A stretch of DNA of 64,000 bases from Rhabditophanes sp. KR3021 (Eukaryota; Nematoda; Chromadorea; Rhabditida; Alloionematidae): contig CAUJLY010000004.1 of NCBI GenBank assembly GCA_963281155.1, positions 1,364,001-1,428,000 on the forward strand, read 5' to 3'. Positions 35,173 to 47,961 of the stretch are shown here, in pieces. Positions within the stretch are counted from its first letter, which is position 1. The number at the start of each line of letters is the position of its first letter. The notes under the pieces are model-generated. The model ran no database searches. It had not been told where the DNA came from and saw nothing but the letters and a program-made list of their open reading frames with translations. A program made the translations under genes and the position numbers.

Positions 35173-37031
35173 TTAAATAAAAACACATGACGCATCCACG
35201 AACTCTAAAGTAACATTAGAGAGCTTGTTTAAAATATATTCATTATTAAAGTGGTCTTTCCTAATCGTTTCCACATTTGAAACGAACTTTTCACCATTAT
35301 TGCTTGTGATACCGCCGTAGTTGTAGATGGTGTTGTTTGCAAACACAGAGCAGTGGGAAAATCTTTCATTTGAGGGGGATGAGATGATGCCGGAGTGGAT
35401 CCACGAGTCCATGCGGCTGTCGTATACGTCTAGGTAGCGGGTGTGGTTTTCATCGTAAACGCCCCCGACTGCGAATATGTCGAGGGAATTGTTAAGGAGA
35501 GTGTGCCGGACTCGTTGATAGGACACCTTTTGATGGGACCCTCTTCCTAAAGACGACCATAAACCTTCTCTAATATCAAGCCAGTAAAAGGGGGAGCAAA
35601 CTGAGGCATAACCTCCATGAACATACAAATTATACCCAATCGACGTTGAATTATGATCGCTAACTTCAATTGGAAGGGGTTTAAATGGTTCCCACTTTTG
35701 ATTGTTGAAATCAAACGCCTCAACCTCCGAGGTCTTTCCATTATATATTTCACCGGCCAAAGCATAGACAGTATCATTAATCGAACAAGATGAGAATTTT
35801 GATCTATTAACTCTCATCTTAAGACAATCTTGTCTTTCGAAGGTTTGTGTATTCAAGTCGAATCTAGATTATTTATTTATTCAGCAATAATATAAGTAAC
35901 TTACACTCCAAAAAAATGTTCACGCTTATCAGCCATCTTTCCACCGAATACAATAACCTTATCTTCAAAAGCCTCCGAACAATGAGAATAAATTTCCTCG
36001 ATTTCGCCAACTACCCTAGCCTCACAAACCATATCCGGATCAAATGTAACTACTTTGCCGGAAACTTGATGTTTATTCCTACCGCCAATCGTATAGACTT
36101 TTTTGCTTATCAAGCAAATAGGTTTATCGAAGTTGAGTGAATCACTTTCATCATCAAACATTTCTCTTGATGTCATTTGCAAAGTAACAAAGAGTAAGTG
36201 CTCGTGTATATTGTAAATAGACTCTGTCTTCAAAATATAACTGCATATAAAATCTATTGGAAGATGGTCAAAGTTTAATAATTGCAAAAAGTACAGCCAA
36301 TGGCATTGTCTCGATGGTAAATGAAATTCAATCCACTTTTTTGCAGACATAAATACATTTTCTGATTTCATGAACTCAATTGATTCTAGGTTGAAAATTG
36401 TTTTTATATCTTCAACTTCTAATTGAACAAATTTTGTTGAATTTGACACGTCCTTTAATCAATAGAAGTTTAAATGATAACACGTACATATATATTAAAA
36501 TTACCTCATAATTATTTTTAATCAAATTAATCAAAGACTTTGCTAAGCCACTATTCGAATTACTTTTTGCCTTCAATAGCAAGTCTACGTAATTGGTAAC
36601 ATTTGTCTCTAACCAAGAGTCTAGTTTTTCCACCAACTTCGGCACTCCATACAAAGTTGCATCATTATAAAGCGCCTGAACCGAGGATATGTCCACATCC
36701 ACCGACTGTCCATACAAAAACCTAATTATTTTGTCAAAGCCTTCTGCGGAAAGATCACTCAACTCGACTTCATCTATTAAAAATGAAACTTTATTCAACC
36801 AAATGGACCCCCAAACTCACTTAATTCCTGATCCCCCTCCAACATTTCCCTCAACTTCGAACTGCCAGCAGCCAAAATAAGTTTATGTAACCTATAAACT
36901 CCCTCCCCAACCCTAATAACAACATCCGAATGATCGGACCTTTGCCAATACCATGAGCAATCAATTATAGGAATAAATTTGATCAAAGTAGTAGTATTGG
37001 TTGATGTAAGTTGACGATCATCATCAGCCAT
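35173..37031 (-). CDS. BTB-BACK-Kelch (KLHL-type) protein, probable cullin-3 substrate adaptor
   Basis: Four exons, 37031-36821, 36788-36505, 36452-35905 and 35863-35173, join in matching phases over introns of 32, 52 and 41 bp to give 577 residues, normal for the KLHL family. The BTB domain (about 25-130) shows HSDVVIRVGEGVYRLHKLIL and the following IIRFLYGQSVDVD segment. A BACK domain follows (about 140-245). The C-terminal half carries diverged kelch blades, for example VYTIGGRNKHQVSGKV, VIVFGGKMAD, LYVHGGYASV, DIFAVGGVYD and IYNYGGITSN, each with the blade Gly-Gly pair. By family knowledge such proteins bring substrates to CUL3; the substrate is unknown. The stop lies 57 bp from the stop of the potassium channel gene, so the two 3' ends converge. 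Confidence 0.9.
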
Positions 37032-39109
37032 GGTGGTAACTATCTTCTCAATTTATGTGAATATCGAACCGGCAGGGTGGTTAGCTTCAAGGCTGATAAA
37101 GACCAAAAAGAAACACAAAAAAAGATTACAATAAAGAGTAATATATATATGTGTGGAGATAGATAGCTTGCTTTCTGTCAGTGCGATTTTTATAATTTTT
37201 TTGGTTTTAGTTCCTTTTTATTATGTTATTCAAATAAAATACATAAAGTAACTGAAACATAACAAATAATAAATTTTTACAAGTATCCAAAGAGGTTAAT
37301 AGTCAAATCGTTGTCAAAAGTATCTAGTATCTATCTAGGTATCAAAAATTAGTGCAGTTGATTTTTGAAAGAGAAATATAGATAGGTTTTATATGTACGT
37401 ATGCAAAATTTTTATAATGTATATGTTTAATAGATTGGTTTCTAGGCAGATTGTTTGAGAGGTATATGATGGTTGATACGAGAATCTGTGTGGTTCAAAT
37501 AGAGATATGTTATAAAATTTTGTATGTGTATGTAATGTGGGGAATAATCGCTCTCTTTTATATAAAGTCCAGCTTTTTTTTGGGGTCGATGTGGAGGGAG
37601 ACACAAAAATGAGCTCATTTGTGTTTGATGAATGGCAATGGGTATGGAGGGTATTTATTTTATTATGCATAAAGACGATATTTTGAATATATACATAAGA
37701 ATTATAATTATGATGGTGAGATCAAAAAATAAAGATCTTTTATTTGGGATAATAAAGTGTTATCAAAAAATGTAGTATTAAAAAATTGTTTGGCAACTGA
37801 ATTAAAAGCTGCGACGTAATAAAACGGCACTTTTACAGACTATTTAATAATTTTAATATTCGACAGCAAATAGAATGGATTGTCGGATAAGATGGCGATT
37901 TTTATGTTCTAGGCCGATTGCTTTGCAGTTTTTTGTATAATACTTTCGTTGGAATGAATTTGGAGTTTAATTTGGAGTTAGTTTCGGCTTCTATTCATAA
38001 TCATGAGGATAAATTCATCAAATTCCAAATTAAACTTGACTTTTTTTGCTAAATTAAGATCACAAATCGTTTCGAACTTTCATCAACATTAATTATTACG
38101 TAGAAGACACTTTTGATTAAAATTAGCAAAATAAATTATGTGTTCATTTTGTAGAGTGTTTTATCCTTAAAAAGTTATTTAATCTAATCAAAGAATATCC
38201 ATATGAATTTAGAAGCACTTACAACAATAATTCTCATAACACCATCCTCTAAAAACAAAGCAATTACAACATTCGTGTAAACGTCATCTTCACGACAATC
38301 AAAACCAAACTACCTAAACCTCCAATATAAACCGAACGATCACAACCAGACAGCTGTACCTAACAAATAACGTTAAATATTCTATTATATCATTAACTAA
38401 CTTTCTTTTAGGTTGACCCTCAAATTTATATATATTCATTCCCTTTCAACAAAGAAGTATCTATTCATTAAATAAATGTTCCTTTACACTTTATTGCGCC
38501 TTACTATATAAATTGCCTACACTTTGAAGTTTCGTTTTTTTTAACAAAAAATATTGTCAATTGGAGAAAGTGGTAAGACAAGTCGTTTCTTTGAAGATCA
38601 TACAAATCCAACATAATCTCAAAGGAAGATGATCTATTTTTAAATTAAACCCAAAAATGAATCAAAGTTTATTTGCATACTTTGGCTATGTCAAAATCTA
38701 ATCTCGCAATTAGCCCTATCATGCATCAAAAACCTATCCCATACAACGACCCTTCACAATCCCAATCAAACAAAATAAATCGCATAGTAATTCTCTAGTA
38801 AGCGACAAAGTTTAACATTCCTTCCATCTAAATATGTGTAAACTATTTAACATCAACGACAACAGTCAACGAAATGAGTTTTTCGGTCGTTGTCGATGTC
38901 CCCTTTATATCTTACGTTATTTATTCTGCCGCTGCGTCAATCAATGTTAAATGATGTGCTTTTATTAGTAAAGTTTTGGTTTTTGGTGTTGGTACATATA
39001 ATTAGAGTTTTGTTTTATTTATTCTATTGTTTATTACAGTTTTTTATTATTTCCTATTATACTACACAATTAATCAAGAGGGTGTCTATTAAAAAAAGTA
39101 TTTATAATA
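37032..39109. other. intergenic region between divergent Kelch and DCAF7 genes
   Basis: No coding exon is supported. The sequence is AT-rich, with short open frames (37389-37670 on the minus strand, 38890-39135 on the plus) that lack protein-like composition. It should hold the promoters of both flanking genes. Confidence 0.5.
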
Positions 39110-40412
39110 ATGCAACAGCCGCAACAACACCATGACTCTTCATTAATACAGCCCCAACATCTACTGCACGAAGGTGAAGGGTCCTCTAAAATGCTCAATA
39201 AACCCTCGGATGACAATTATTACGGTTCTAAAGAAAAAACGACAGGCCGTCGAACAACGACCAATTATGAGGAATTGGTGGCGCCAGTAGAAACTAATAA
39301 GAGAAAAGAAATTTACACATATCAAGCGCCTTTTTATTTATATAGTAGTGCTTTTTCTTTCAGACCTGAGAATACTTATAAATTTAGATTGGCTGTTGGG
39401 AGTTTTAATGAAGGTTTGTTTCTAGAGTATTTGTTAGTTGATGAATGTTTTTAGAATATAATAATAAAGTGCAGATAGTTCAGCTGAATGAAGATACTCA
39501 GAAGTTTTATGCTTCAGCTACATTTGATCACCCTTATCCGGCCACTAAAGTCCTGTGGATTCCAGGCAGGTGATATTTGTTTGTTGCAATTATTAATGAT
39601 TGTTTTCAGATATAAAAGGAAGCTACAGAGATATTCTAGCAACAACAGGGGATTACCTACGAATTTGGTCTGTCCAGAAGGATCAATCAGTGTCTCTAGA
39701 CCTTCTAATGAACAACAACAGGTCTTCAGAATATTGCGCCCCACTAACGTCAGCTGACTGGAACGATGTGGATCCTTCTTTAATAGGAACCTCTTCAATT
39801 GACACAACTTGCACAATCTGGCAAATCGAAACTCAGCAAGCAGTTTACAAAGTCGGTGGCCAGTCCCAAGAAAGTCACGTCAAAACACAATTAATCGCCC
39901 ATGACATGGAAGTGTATGACATCGCCTTTTCGAGACTAAGTTCAGGCAGGGATATATTCGGTTCGGTTGGTGCTGATGGTTCGGTGAGGATGTTTGACTT
40001 GAGACATATGGAGTATTCGACTATTGTGTATGAAGAACCTACACGCAAACCCATTCTTAGAATAGCTTGGAACAAGCAAGACCCCAACTACTTGGCATGT
40101 TTCGCTGTTGAAGGGACAGACATTGTTATATTGGACGTACGTGTGCCCTCATTGCCAGTTGCAAAATTAGAAAACCACAAGCTTCCAATCAACGGTATTT
40201 CATGGGCCCCTCACTCAGCAGGTCACATCTGCACAGCTGGAGATGACCGCCAAGCTTTAATCTGGGACGTAAATCAAATGCCCAAACCCATTGAAGATCC
40301 AATCCTAGCTTACGCTGCTGAAGGTGAAATTAACCAAATTAACTGGTCAGCAACGCAAACTGACTGGATCAGTATATGCTACGATAACAACCTCCAATTA
40401 TTGCGAGTCTAA
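39110..40412 (+). CDS. DCAF7: DCAF7/WDR68 (AN11) WD40 scaffold protein
   Basis: Three exons (39110-39413, 39455-39565, 39610-40412) give 405 residues. From residue about 64 (RKEIYTYQAPFYLY) to the end the protein follows the human DCAF7 sequence closely, for example FDHPYPATKVLWIP, CAPLTSADWNDVDPSLIGTS, SVGADGSVRMFDLRHMEYST, ILDVRVPSLPVAKL and IEDPILAYAAEGEINQINW. It adds an N-terminal Gln/His/Ser-rich extension of about 63 residues. The ortholog is called SWAN-1 in C. elegans. The family binds DYRK1A/HIPK2 kinases and is a DDB1-CUL4 receptor. Intron 2 has a GC donor (CCAG/GCAGGT): only this boundary restores the conserved WIPD-KG sequence. The 3' end converges with the sushi gene; AATAAA at 40509-40514. 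Confidence 0.96.
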
Positions 40413-40523
40413 GTCAGATCTTCTCCACTATAATAGTTAAATATTTATTTTCAAAGTGGCCTTACAATAGTAGTTTATACATATAGATTCATATAGATTG
40501 TTATGCAGAATAAATAAATTATT

Positions 40524-43160
40524 TTAATTGGTTGTCATATTTATACATTGAGGAATCTTTCGGGACCACTGGCCATTTTGAAGGCATTCCAGAACATTGT
40601 GGGAACTTAGTTTGAAGTTTGTTGAGTTTTGACAAACGTAGACGATGCGTGCGCTGGCTTTGTAGTATTCGCGGGGCGGAGAAGTTGTCTTTGTGTTTGG
40701 TTGGATGCCAGGGAAACGGCAGAAAGGTTCGCACTTGCTTTGTAGATTTGTCCATTGGCCGTTTCTTTGACATAAAATAAAATCATTTCCAGTCAGCATA
40801 TAATTAGGATTGCATGAAAATATTAACAAATGGCCAGGATGATAGCGAGTCGAATGTTCAGATTCATTCAGATAAGGAATCAAACTAGTGGATGTTTCTC
40901 CATCTTCAGCCATTGGTCTCACATATTGCCTTTGTATAAAGCCATTTCCCGGAACGCTAACAGAAGTTGAACATTCCCTCACCACACAAACAGGCATCTC
41001 TCCTCTACTAGACCAAGTCCCGTTCAACTGGCAATGAATTGTACTCCTTCCTATTAATTCATACCCGCCATCACAAACAAAACTAGCAATTCCTCCATAT
41101 TTATAAGATGTAATTGACACTTTTAGATTAGTATTTAATTTCAGAGCAAGTGGTTCGCAAATTTGTTGGACACACGTAGGTGTTTTGTGTGACCACTTTC
41201 TTCGAGTGGTGCAGTACAAAGCCCTGGCTCCTGATAACATATAATTGGCTGGACATGAAAATTGTGCCATTGTACCGAGGAAGGATTCTTTGTGGGATAA
41301 GTGGATTAGAAGGTGGCGGGAGGTTGCTTTTAGGGGAGGGCAAGTGTCATCTGTTACTACTACTTTGATTGAGGTTGTGGCTCCTGAGAAGGGGATGGTG
41401 CAGTGGTAGAGGCCTGAATCTTGGGGCAAGGTATTATGGATAGTTAAGGCAAATGCAGAAATGTTTTGGGGTTTGCCAGAGTAATTGGCATCGCTTCGGA
41501 CAGGGTAAGTGCGGAAAGAGGATTCGTATTTCCATATTGGAATCATCTCCTCGTTGTTTGTCATTTTATGTAGGCAATATAGATTCAAAGTTGAACCTTG
41601 CTTGACATACAATTCACCTTTGGGTGAAATATGATGATTTGGTAAAAAATAACCATGCACGGTAAAATAAACTGGGGGTGAGGCATTGTCAGCGATAGCT
41701 GCTGGATCTAACAAAACACATCTAGGATAAGGAGCTGACCATTTTCCTCTTAAACAAGTAACCTCATTAGTACCCCTTAGTTGAGATAAATAATTATTTA
41801 CACAGGTGAATTGTAATTTATCGAGGTAAATAAACCTTTCATTGAAAAGAACTGGTCTTTCGCCTTGAACATGGTAAACTGACAAATTGGCTCTAGAATC
41901 CATTTCGTAGAGACAAGTATCTTTGATATCTGGGCATTTGATCATATCTTTTGGTCTAAAACTCAGCAAATTATTATTAGTGTAAAATATTAGTTGTTTT
42001 TCTAACATATTGTTTCGTATAAATAAATATTTTAACTTTCAGAGAAGGTTCTGAAGCGAATCGTACTCGAGATGGCAATGAGCGTGTCGATTTAAGGAAA
42101 ACACCAAACAAAGATTGATTTTAATTATTTTTAGACCCATAATTATTGGCTCCCATTTTTCAAACTAATAAAAGTCACTCTTTTTTGACTTTGTTTGAAC
42201 ATACCCAGTGATGCAAATGGCCAGATATATTACCAAAAATGGCCATGATCCGATTTTCGGTCTGATCATTTGCATCACTGAAGATGCATAAAAATAAATC
42301 ATTAAATACCTTTTCCATCTCCCTTTTTTGCATTTGATTTCGGAAGTTTGGTATTTGTAGTTGGAGACATAATCATACATTGCACAAGTTACCATCAAAA
42401 TAGTTCCATGTGGAAATATAGTTAAATTTGAAAACCTTTGCTTTGCACTGATGCCGGAGTTGATATTGTACACTCTGAATGTGTCGTAATCTAATATAGG
42501 TGGTGAACAAATTTGACGTGAATTGAAATTTGAATTTGATAGAAGTGCTGATTTAATTACATTTTCGATACATGGAATCAACCTAGTTATCCATTCAGAT
42601 TCAATGCACTCAATGACTCCAGCTTCTTTTTCAAAAGTACTGGATGAAGAGCAATAAAAATGAAAGACAGTGCCATTTTTATAAAAAGACTCAGAATGAA
42701 TTAATATTTCCTTCTCAGTCCCATTCATAACATAAACTGAAGCTTCAGCCTTCGAAGCCGGAGCTGGACAATAATTTCTAGGCACAAATTCAGTTTGTTC
42801 ACAAAAAGGCTTGGGAATCAAATTACCATGGAAACAAGTGGCTTTTATATTTGCTCCTCCATTTCCACAACCATAATGAATTGACTCAGTATGCTTGATT
42901 TCACTTCCACTTCCCATCCAGATAATATTCTTCACTTGATGATCACTTAATTTGCATATCATCGGCTTGCAGTTTCCCAATGTTTCCATTAAGTGTCCAC
43001 TATGACAGGTTGAGACTTCATTCCCAACTACTTGGTATCCTTTTAAACAAACTAATTGGCTTTTGACACCATCATTTATAACGGCGTTTGACTCGATGAT
43101 TTTACCTTCTTTATCTGATACCAAGAAGAAAGCATGCAAACGTGGTGGCAAGGTACAAGA
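40524..43160 (-). CDS. sushi (CCP) repeat protein with one Ig domain; downstream part of the LEV-9 transcription unit or a separate gene
   Basis: Two exons, 43160-42310 and 41955-40524, join in phase 2 over a 354-bp intron. They encode about 760 residues with nine CCP modules, each with four Cys and a W near the last Cys (for example [51 protein letters not shown]). An Ig-like domain lies between CCP 5 and 6, marked by LNLYC, IWKYES and DSGLYHC. No signal peptide precedes it: the first residues (SCTLPPRL) start a CCP directly after a TTATAG acceptor at 43161. It can be joined in phase to the LEV-9-like exon at 43370-43312 (GT at 43311), giving a 1,339-residue secreted protein. Whether it is part of LEV-9 or a separate trans-spliced gene is open. 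Confidence 0.75.
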
Positions 43161-46100
43161 CTATAAAATTTATTATATTTACATCAACTTTTAATAAAAA
43201 AGTAATTAACCAACATTGGAAGAAGAATTTAGATTTACTTTGTCCTGAAAGGTATCTCTTAGAACGAGTCCACACAATTTGACCTTCCAGAGCAGGGTGC
43301 GTTTGTGAAACACATCTAGGTTTAGTTGATGGTTTCCACAACCCATTCACACACGAAGCCTTTGGAGCACCTACAAATTATTTAATAAAATAAATGCAAA
43401 TATTTACCTATCAACCGACTGCCCTTGTTACAACTAAACACAATACTCCTTCCATCCATGACCTGTTTTTAATTTAAAATATTAGTTATTTTTAATATAT
43501 TTATGGTGTTATTTTAGTTAGGATATTAGGGTGAATTGACACAGTGAGTTATGGCCACTAATTGGTCCTATACTCGGTTTGTCTTAATGAATGATCTGGA
43601 AGGTTCCAGTCTTTAGGGAGATGTTTTTAACGGCAATCACTTGGCATCATTCAATTGACGTAACAAATTATCAAAATATGCCGCATCCTTATCATTTACA
43701 TATTTTATTATGATTGTTTTCTCTTTATTTTAATTGTCTGTGCACTCAAACTGGACTTTACCTATGGAGGGTGTCAAAAAGATTCAAGACAATCAAAGGA
43801 GTCTAGAATGGATCAAATCAGAACTCATCCAGCAGAAACTCTCCATCTTGAACTTCTTGTCCTACTAAAGAGTTGGCCGAACATGTGGAATTGATCTTAA
43901 TTCAAAGATTCAAATGGCAGAGCACCAATTACGACCACGGCAAATGTAACTTGCCCGAAGTCTACCTTCTCAACCATGAAAATGTAGGGATGTTGCTGAC
44001 ATCTTAGTTAAAATTATGTTTGACCCTAATATGAGTTGCGACAATTAATTGTAATATAAATATTTTTGATTCCCACTTTTAATTTGAATGAAAGTTACTT
44101 TACCTTGCTAATATAATTGGCAAAATCGTAACTACCCATCTGTCCCTCTAGCATAATATGTCCTCCATCCAAATTGCCGAATGTCTTCACAGGATGGTTG
44201 CAACTTAATGGAATGCATCTAAATCTTGGTTTTGCCATCACCCATTCTCCATAAAGGCATGAAATAATATTATTTTTAACGGATGGCTGAAAACCTTGTC
44301 GACATTGATATTTGGCTATTGAACCATGATTTGTTTTTGTAAAAAGGACATTTGTGTGGGAGATTCTGGGAGGCCATGACTTGCATTTGTTGGGGATACA
44401 TTTAGGTGGTATTGGAGTGAAGGTTCCATTTGTACAGGTGATGGCTGTAGGGCCATTTGGTTCATGTTTATTGTTGCAGTTGATTTTTAATGAAATGCCG
44501 TGTTGAGCTAATTTATCCGGTAAAGAATTGAGGACGAATCCATTGGAGATTCGAGGGACTTTGCAACTATTCAGGCATAACGGTACTGAATGGGACCACG
44601 AATTCTTTTCTTGGCATTTAGTGAAAGGCGAACCTATTATCTTCATTCCTTCAAAACAACGAAAAATAACGGTTGTGCCATAAGATGTGTCGTAACCTTC
44701 CATATACCCATTGAATAAAGGTGGAAGTGGTGGACATTTGATTTCTTCACAAACTGGTGGTTCCAATCCAGTCCACGAACCTTCCTCCGTGCAAAATCGT
44801 TGAACTTGACCAACTAGGCAAAAACCGATTATTAGTATAACTTGATCATTTTTATCATATTACAAATAAATTTGAATAAAATGCTGTTTTAAGAAGACAC
44901 TAACTGAAAGAGCATTTTGCTTGTTGTTTAATCAGCTTAGTCTTTTAAAAATACACATTTATACGTCCATTATTTTGACAATTAAAAAATGACACGTGGA
45001 AATGCTTCCCTAAGTGCTAATAAACCCCCAAGAAGAAAAGTAATTTAAATGGCAGTGCTCGGCCAAGAAGAAGCAAAACTAAAAAGCATGGGGTGAATGC
45101 AGAAGATAAATTGTAACTAGCAAACATAATACTCATCGTTGCAGTGGCGGAAGAAAGTACTCAAAGGATGTCATGAGTCCCTACTATGGAACCCCCTGAA
45201 TTGACTGTTAAAGAAGAGTTAGATGGAATTTCCAAATTTTGATAATTACCACAATGATGGCGCTGTTAAGTATCACAATAATTCCTTTAAAAAGTGCACA
45301 AATATGACGTTGTTGTAGTGTTCGATAATAAAACTTTTTTGCCTGAATGTGACCTCCCCCTACGCTGCTAGAAGGATTTCTGGTCTGAGAACTACATTTT
45401 TATCCACTAGATGCTACAAGCATTATGACTTGACAAAGGCATACTATGAAGATCCATATCTCCAGGTCAGAATCGATGAAAGATTAAAGGAGTGGTATAA
45501 TCACTCCCTAATTAAAGATTTTGTGAAACCGGTTGTTGGAGAAGATAATCAAAAGGCGAGTATAATATTTCGATGGAGCAAAACCAAGACTTGGGAGAAC
45601 TTGTTGCGGAAATACTAACACAATTAAAAGATGGGAAGACTAAGGATATTGTCTAGAAAGATCACTGTCCTTATTGCGGTTGTGGAGTCAACTAAAATGA
45701 TCATATATTGTACAGAAGCTGTAGACGGTTAAGACTCAAAGCACCTATTTTTAATGAAAAGCTGAAAGATTTATCAAAAGAAGACATTGGTCAAAAGGTT
45801 CAGGAAGCAGTTGTAAGCTTAAACATTATTATAAAATAAATATTTCTTTAGGCATTGGATAAGTCATCTAAAACGACACACATCTACGTTTTCCGCGATG
45901 AAAATGAAGAACCAGAGTGCGTTGGAGTTTCACTGCAAACTGGAGAGTTAGATGAAGATCCAGGCAGACAATTTGAAGATCATCGTAAGGAAGTACCATT
46001 GGATATGGTCAATTTTGGTCCAATGATCATAAAGAAATCTGTATTTGTGCACTTATTATCACAAAATAGATTCATGAAAATAATCTATTCTATCAGGAAA

Positions 46101-47961
46101 TACCCTCGTCATGCAGCTTATCTAATTGAGAATGCAACAAGCGAAAGTCGTCCTAAAATGGCTAATTGTGGAACAAACATAACTATGCAATTGCTCTACC
46201 CTGAAACACTGACGAAATTAGGTGACTACATGTACAAATATCTTCTTAATGAAGACGGGGTGTATCAAATGAAGTCGATTTTGGGTCCAAACACTCAACC
46301 CTAGATTGTGCATGAGGGACAATATAATTGTCAAAGTTGTGGTACAACATCCAATGATTTGTATGATTATACGTTCTATATAAAAAAAGGGTGTTGCCAA
46401 TTTAAGAAATGAAGTTAGTGAGATCTTTGCAAAAGATGGTCAAATGAGGGAGGCTGAGTTGTGGTAATGAATGGTTTGAAAGATGCTAGACCTCGGATTA
46501 CAGCGACAAGAAAACAATGTACGTATATCATGATCAACTGGCCTGCTCATAGAGATGTTAAATCATTGCCATTTGAAGAATTTAAAAGTCCTATTTTTTA
46601 TTGTGAAGTTTGGTGTGATGTAGCTAAAAGGTTTGAAAGACATTTATCAGATGCAAACTTTATTATTCAAGATTTATCCCTTTAAATAACAAGGATGCGT
46701 ATGTTATGCCATCTTGAAAATAAGAAACAAATAGCAGCATGATATCTTAATGAATTGACTAGTAATAAATCTCTTGCCCTAGGATATGCTGTTATATTAG
46801 ACCTTCAACGTGTTTTGACCAACATCGATCATCAGGCCAATCTAATGAAGTGTAAGAAACACCCTGAAATGGTAACTCGCATCTCAAAGATTACTTTCAA
46901 GAAAATCCACCAATCTTCAAAGTAACTTATTTAATGATGTCTTGCCTAATCGTACTATTTCCCCTTTTGAATGAAAGTTTTGATATTGTTTTTTGAATTA
47001 CCTAAAATGAAAATAAGATTAGTTAATGTCATTAAGGAAGTAACGTTCCTAAACGAAAACCTTCATTGCACGAGTAGGATATCACAGATTCATACGACAA
47101 TGAACTCCCGATGACATACCCATTCAGAGGGTCTGGAGGTCTTGCACATTCGGTTGGCTGGCAAAACCCCTTCTCACCAGTCCATTCCTCATTAGCTTCA
47201 CATTTCCTCCGACTACTGCCAATCAAATGAAAACCAGGGTAACAAAAGAATTTAACCTCATGTGGATAGTGAAATAAGTCTCCCTCTCTGTAACCATTCA
47301 GAGGAACTGATGGATCTCCACAGGATCTGGCTCTACACTTTATATCTGGACCAATCCATTGAGCTAAGTGATTTTTATTTAATTGACATATGGAAATGTA
47401 ATATGGCATTGACTCAGGAGTTTTGAGGATGTACTTGTTGATTGAAGAGTAGCCATGTGAACATTGGTAGTGTACTTTTTGGCTCACATCGTATTGACCA
47501 TTGAAGGAGGTGCCGTTGTTAGTTGTATTTGGCAATTCTGGTGGCGGACCGCATTTGTATTGAAGGCGACACGAAGGAGATGATGACGACCATTTTTTGT
47601 TGGCCTGGCATCTTCTTCGACCAGGACCTGTCAGGATATAGCCTTGGTTGCAAAAGTATTCGGCTATTGAGTTAAAGGAATTTTTGTTGGTGAGGAGTAA
47701 ATGCCCATTCTCGGGGTCGGCTAAATTTGTACAGGTGGCATTTGGATTTATGCAAGACATGCCACATTCACCATCGCATAAGCATTTTTTCTTGCCTCGT
47801 CTACAAGTTGAGTCGTTGAAGCAAGATTTTTTGCAAAATTTCGGTCTTGTTATGGATAAATGATTGGAGGATGTATAATTAGAAGTGACACAAGGTTGGT
47901 TAGCTCCGTCAATTAAGCAAATTGAGAATAAAAAAATATAAATAGTACATTGAAAATACAT
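43111..47961 (-). CDS. lev-9: LEV-9-like secreted WAP/sushi protein (acetylcholine receptor clustering), interrupted by an insertion
   Basis: Coding segments: 47961-47049, 44813-44104, 43462-43408, 43370-43111. A signal peptide (1-19) is followed by a Cys-rich WAP-type domain (about 35-75: [20 protein letters not shown]) and eight CCP modules. A WAP domain plus eight CCPs is the known layout of C. elegans LEV-9, the muscle-secreted scaffold that gathers levamisole-sensitive acetylcholine receptors. After the last CCP comes RSKR (about residue 580), a furin-type site; LEV-9 is known to need C-terminal processing. Segment 1 ends inside CCP4 (CNEGFRL) and segment 2 resumes VGQVQRFC in the right phase, but the 2,235 bp between them do not have spliceosomal ends (GA at the left). 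Read unspliced, the frame stops within six codons. So the locus is either broken or spliced unusually. The 3' end is also uncertain: stop at 43111 (645 residues) or splice into the 43160 exon. Confidence 0.8.
43764..44047 (+). pseudogene. coding-like relic in a LEV-9 intron, antisense to the host
   Basis: From ATG 43764 a frame reads [20 protein letters not shown] and stays protein-like in one frame to about 44047, interrupted by three stop codons, with [17 protein letters not shown] near the end. It sits in the 641-bp intron 43463-44103. I do not recognise the protein. Single-frame continuity across stops favours a decayed gene copy over chance, but it is short. Confidence 0.35.
44814..47048 (+). 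mobile_element. 2,235-bp insertion inside a LEV-9 sushi exon, flanked by TAG
   Basis: On the minus strand the host reads ..CGTTTAG, then the insertion, then TAG-TTGGTC... Removing exactly 44814-47048 rejoins the exon in frame and restores the CCP signature [15 protein letters not shown]. The repeated TAG looks like a 3-bp target-site duplication. Minus-strand left end is GAACGTTACTTCC and right end GGTTTTTGCC; I see no long terminal inverted repeats. It carries the plus-strand pseudogene at 44989-46921. Its left margin resembles that of the relic in the SPTLC2 intron (shared words TTAACTAAT and ATTTTAGGTAAT near 47000 and 63330). Element class unknown. Confidence 0.6.
44989..46921 (+). pseudogene. 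broken copy of an unidentified zinc-finger gene family
   Basis: Starting [17 protein letters not shown] at 44989, the sequence encodes a protein interrupted by many stops and frame changes. Recognisable parts are: an [14 protein letters not shown] segment near 45187; an 89-codon open frame at 45349-45618; a finger-like [19 protein letters not shown] near 45663-45740; a 41-bp intron-like gap at 45812-45852; a 149-codon frame at 45855-46304 with EECVG-like acidic stretches; a finger [20 protein letters not shown] near 46320-46390; and [20 protein letters not shown] near 46750-46820. The intron shows it is a DNA copy, not a processed retrocopy. The relic at 62670-63220 belongs to the same family. 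The family is not known to me. Confidence 0.6.

Noticed and set aside
35547..35777. 76-codon minus-strand frame inside the Kelch gene
   Set aside because: Shadow frame of the Kelch exon; it lacks independent signals.
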